Shown here: positions 31,203 to 32,239 of the stretch, piece by piece
Layout of the letters: each line of letters starts with the position of its first letter
Numbering within the stretch: position 1 is the first letter of the stretch
Source: a virus
DNA length: 32,239 nucleotides
Virus record (IMG/VR): IMGVR_UViG_3300008217_002327
Location: 1 to 32,239 of that record
Reading direction: 5' to 3' (one strand)
Notes under the pieces: generated by a model
Seen by the model: only the letters and a program-made list of their open reading frames with translations
Databases searched by the model: none
What the model was told of the DNA's origin: nothing
Made by a program: the position numbers and the translations under genes

Positions 31203-31557
31203 GCTCGTGACCTTTCGGTGTCAGCGGTTCCGGTGTAGGCTTGGGGCGATAGACCCCACCTAGTAGAGGGAACACTTCAAGCAACTTCTCACATGCGTCA
31301 GGCAACCCTGCGTCATGACAGGCATCACACAGGTTAGTCCAGTGCCACACCAAGTCTGTTACACTGGGAGGATCATCGTCATCCACCGGCTCATTGGGCG
31401 TATTCAACGGAACGGGAGTCGGAACTACCACGTTGTGAGGCCCAAATGCTTTGCGAAGATAGTTTCGCAGCACCGGCAACACCAAGAATCCACCACCAAC
31501 CAACAGCAACCATTGCATGGGAGTTAGATTTTGGAAAAAACCTAATAGAATATCCAT
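31189..31557 (-). CDS. Membrane-anchored small protein
   Basis: 122 residues. The N-terminus has a hydrophobic helix at 12-30 (TPMQWLLLVGGGFLVLPVL) then RNYLRK, the layout of an anchored protein. A Pro/Asp-rich linker (43-65) follows, and a small helical domain with Cys 77, 80 and 89 (LCDACHDAG, DAC) and a Pro-rich end. It might be a spanin-like or lysis-associated protein since it follows a holin-like gene by 17 bases. The three Cys could bind metal or form disulfides outside the cytoplasm. Function inferred only from position. Confidence 0.6.
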   Translation of the reverse strand: MDILLGFFQNLTPMQWLLLVGGGFLVLPVLRNYLRKAFGPHNVVVPTPVPLNTPNEPVDDDDPPSVTDLVWHWTNLCDACHDAGLPDACEKLLEVFPLLGGVYRPKPTPEPLTPKGHEHDTP

Positions 31558-31574
31558 GATAATCTGCCTCTATC

Positions 31575-31754
31575 TTATTTGGTTTCGCGGATCGTGTCAC
31601 CCAAAATCCAAGCAACTACAATACCGCCAACAGCGATAATCTGGTCTGTGCTTAGGGTAACGCCAAACGCCTCTTGACCCACAACGGCTACCAAGCCAGC
31701 AGCGGCAACCCAAAACCTACGCGATGTCAACAGTGACTTCAACTTATCGTTCAT
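31575..31754 (-). CDS. Holin-like small membrane protein
   Basis: 59 residues, read from the - strand: starts at ATG 31754 directly after the TGA of the upstream gene, with AAGGAG seven bases before the ATG and TAA at 31577-31575. It opens with KLKSLLTSRRFW, has hydrophobic segments at about 14-26 and 38-52 and ends GDTIRETK. The basic start, two short helices and a charged tail match small phage holins, which open the inner membrane at lysis. The reading frame, start spacing and fill of an otherwise empty 200-base stretch make the gene itself likely; the holin call depends on topology alone. Confidence 0.65.
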   Translation of the reverse strand: MNDKLKSLLTSRRFWVAAAGLVAVVGQEAFGVTLSTDQIIAVGGIVVAWILGDTIRETK

Positions 31755-32156
31755 TCAATTCTCCTTGTCTACAGCTTCAAATAATAGTTCACGATCAGAG
31801 TCAGTTAGATTGTAGACCGAACTACAAATACCCTGATTTAAATAATAAGCTTCCTTTCTATCCTTAGCGTACTTAGTAGCAGTACGCCTAATAATCCACC
31901 GCTTCAATGTGTTTAGGCTCCGTGTGGATTCAATCGCCCTCTCTCGACTATTAAACCATTTCATCATGCACTCAGCCAACCAAATCATTATTTTCATAAT
32001 GGTGATGATTGTGAGGGGGTCAATAGTGTAATTTTCTTTCTCTTGTGAAAAAGAGTTACACTCATCGTACACCTTATTAGCCAACGGCAATAGTTCTGGA
32101 TTTTTTACTTGAGTCGCCAACTGCGACAATTGTTTTTCATCTAGCACGACGCTCAC
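31755..32156 (-). CDS. Hypothetical protein with a hydrophobic central helix
   Basis: 133 residues from GTG 32156, which overlaps the upstream TGA (GTGA) and follows GAGG. An N-terminal helical part precedes a strongly hydrophobic stretch (~46-66, LTIITIMKIMIWLAECMMKW), then a basic/helical region (TLKRWIIRRTATKYAKDRKEAYYL) and an acidic end. The hydrophobic part may be a membrane span or a packed helix. It is immediately followed by the holin-like gene, with no gap, so a lysis-related or membrane role is possible. Not recognised. Confidence 0.6.
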   Translation of the reverse strand: MSVVLDEKQLSQLATQVKNPELLPLANKVYDECNSFSQEKENYTIDPLTIITIMKIMIWLAECMMKWFNSRERAIESTRSLNTLKRWIIRRTATKYAKDRKEAYYLNQGICSSVYNLTDSDRELLFEAVDKEN

Positions 32157-32239
32157 CTTCTACCTCTAAACAAGCCCCTTCGCTTCCGACTGGAAGTGGC
32201 TGTTGGACTACTGTTATTAACGCCGTCACCCTCCGTAGC
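32153..32239 (-). CDS. C-terminal end of an unknown basic protein (partial)
   Basis: An open frame enters from the right edge and stops at TGA (32155-32153). Only 28 residues are seen: a Ser/Thr/Asn-rich stretch (EGDGVNNSSPTATS) then a very basic end RKRRGLFRGRR. The stop overlaps the next gene's GTG (GTGA), like many junctions in this operon. Its basic tail suggests nucleic-acid or membrane contact. The bulk of the protein is outside the window. Confidence 0.55.
   Translation of the reverse strand, partial: ATEGDGVNNSSPTATSSRKRRGLFRGRR

Overview
The window looks like part of a large tailed dsDNA bacteriophage genome. On the + strand at the left (1-6874) is the end of a virion operon. It runs from the C-terminus of a probable tape-measure protein through a 508-residue structural protein and a 1291-residue tail-hub-like protein to two small proteins, the last secreted and His-rich. 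From 6871 to the right edge every gene is on the - strand, in one almost gapless operon read right to left. Many junctions overlap by 1-4 bases (ATGA, TAATG, TGATG, GTGA), so translational coupling is likely. No tRNA, rRNA, CRISPR array, integrase or transposase was seen.

Reading the - strand in transcription order: the right end (32239-30979) holds small membrane or basic proteins, including a 59-residue two-helix holin-like protein. Two convincing intrinsic terminators (30986-31017 and 30461-30491) separate these from the main operon. The second is followed at once by a TATAATAAGGAT element ahead of the gene at 30438. The replication and recombination block (30438-16554) encodes small zinc-ribbon and HTH proteins, a RecA/UvsX-type recombinase, a Vsr-like nuclease, a zinc-ribbon protein, a DnaB-type helicase, a CHC2/TOPRIM primase, a dNMP kinase, a RecB/Cas4-like nuclease and a C-family (DnaE) replicative polymerase. 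The polymerase is divided into two ORFs, with a DEDDh proofreading exonuclease and two small ORFs between the halves. A sigma-70-like factor (16531-16088) comes next, preceded by the same TATAATAAGGAT element.

Downstream of the sigma factor lies a nine-gene block (16098-8770) of glycosyltransferase-like proteins with a sugar-1-phosphate nucleotidyltransferase and a truncated methyltransferase-like protein. It would suit glycan synthesis on virions, host surface or DNA; the sequence does not say which. The operon ends with a Vsr/EDxHD-like nuclease, a Rad52-like annealing protein and a zinc-finger partner. It meets the virion operon tail to tail, with stop codons overlapping by 4 bp.

The host is not given. 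The secreted protein at 6227-6874 has a C-terminal region that resembles, from memory, a protein type frequent in Planctomycetes, so a planctomycete host is a reasonable but unproven guess. The points most worth pursuing are the split polymerase, the glycan block under its own sigma factor and repeated promoter/RBS element, and a zinc ribbon inserted in a GT-B glycosyltransferase.
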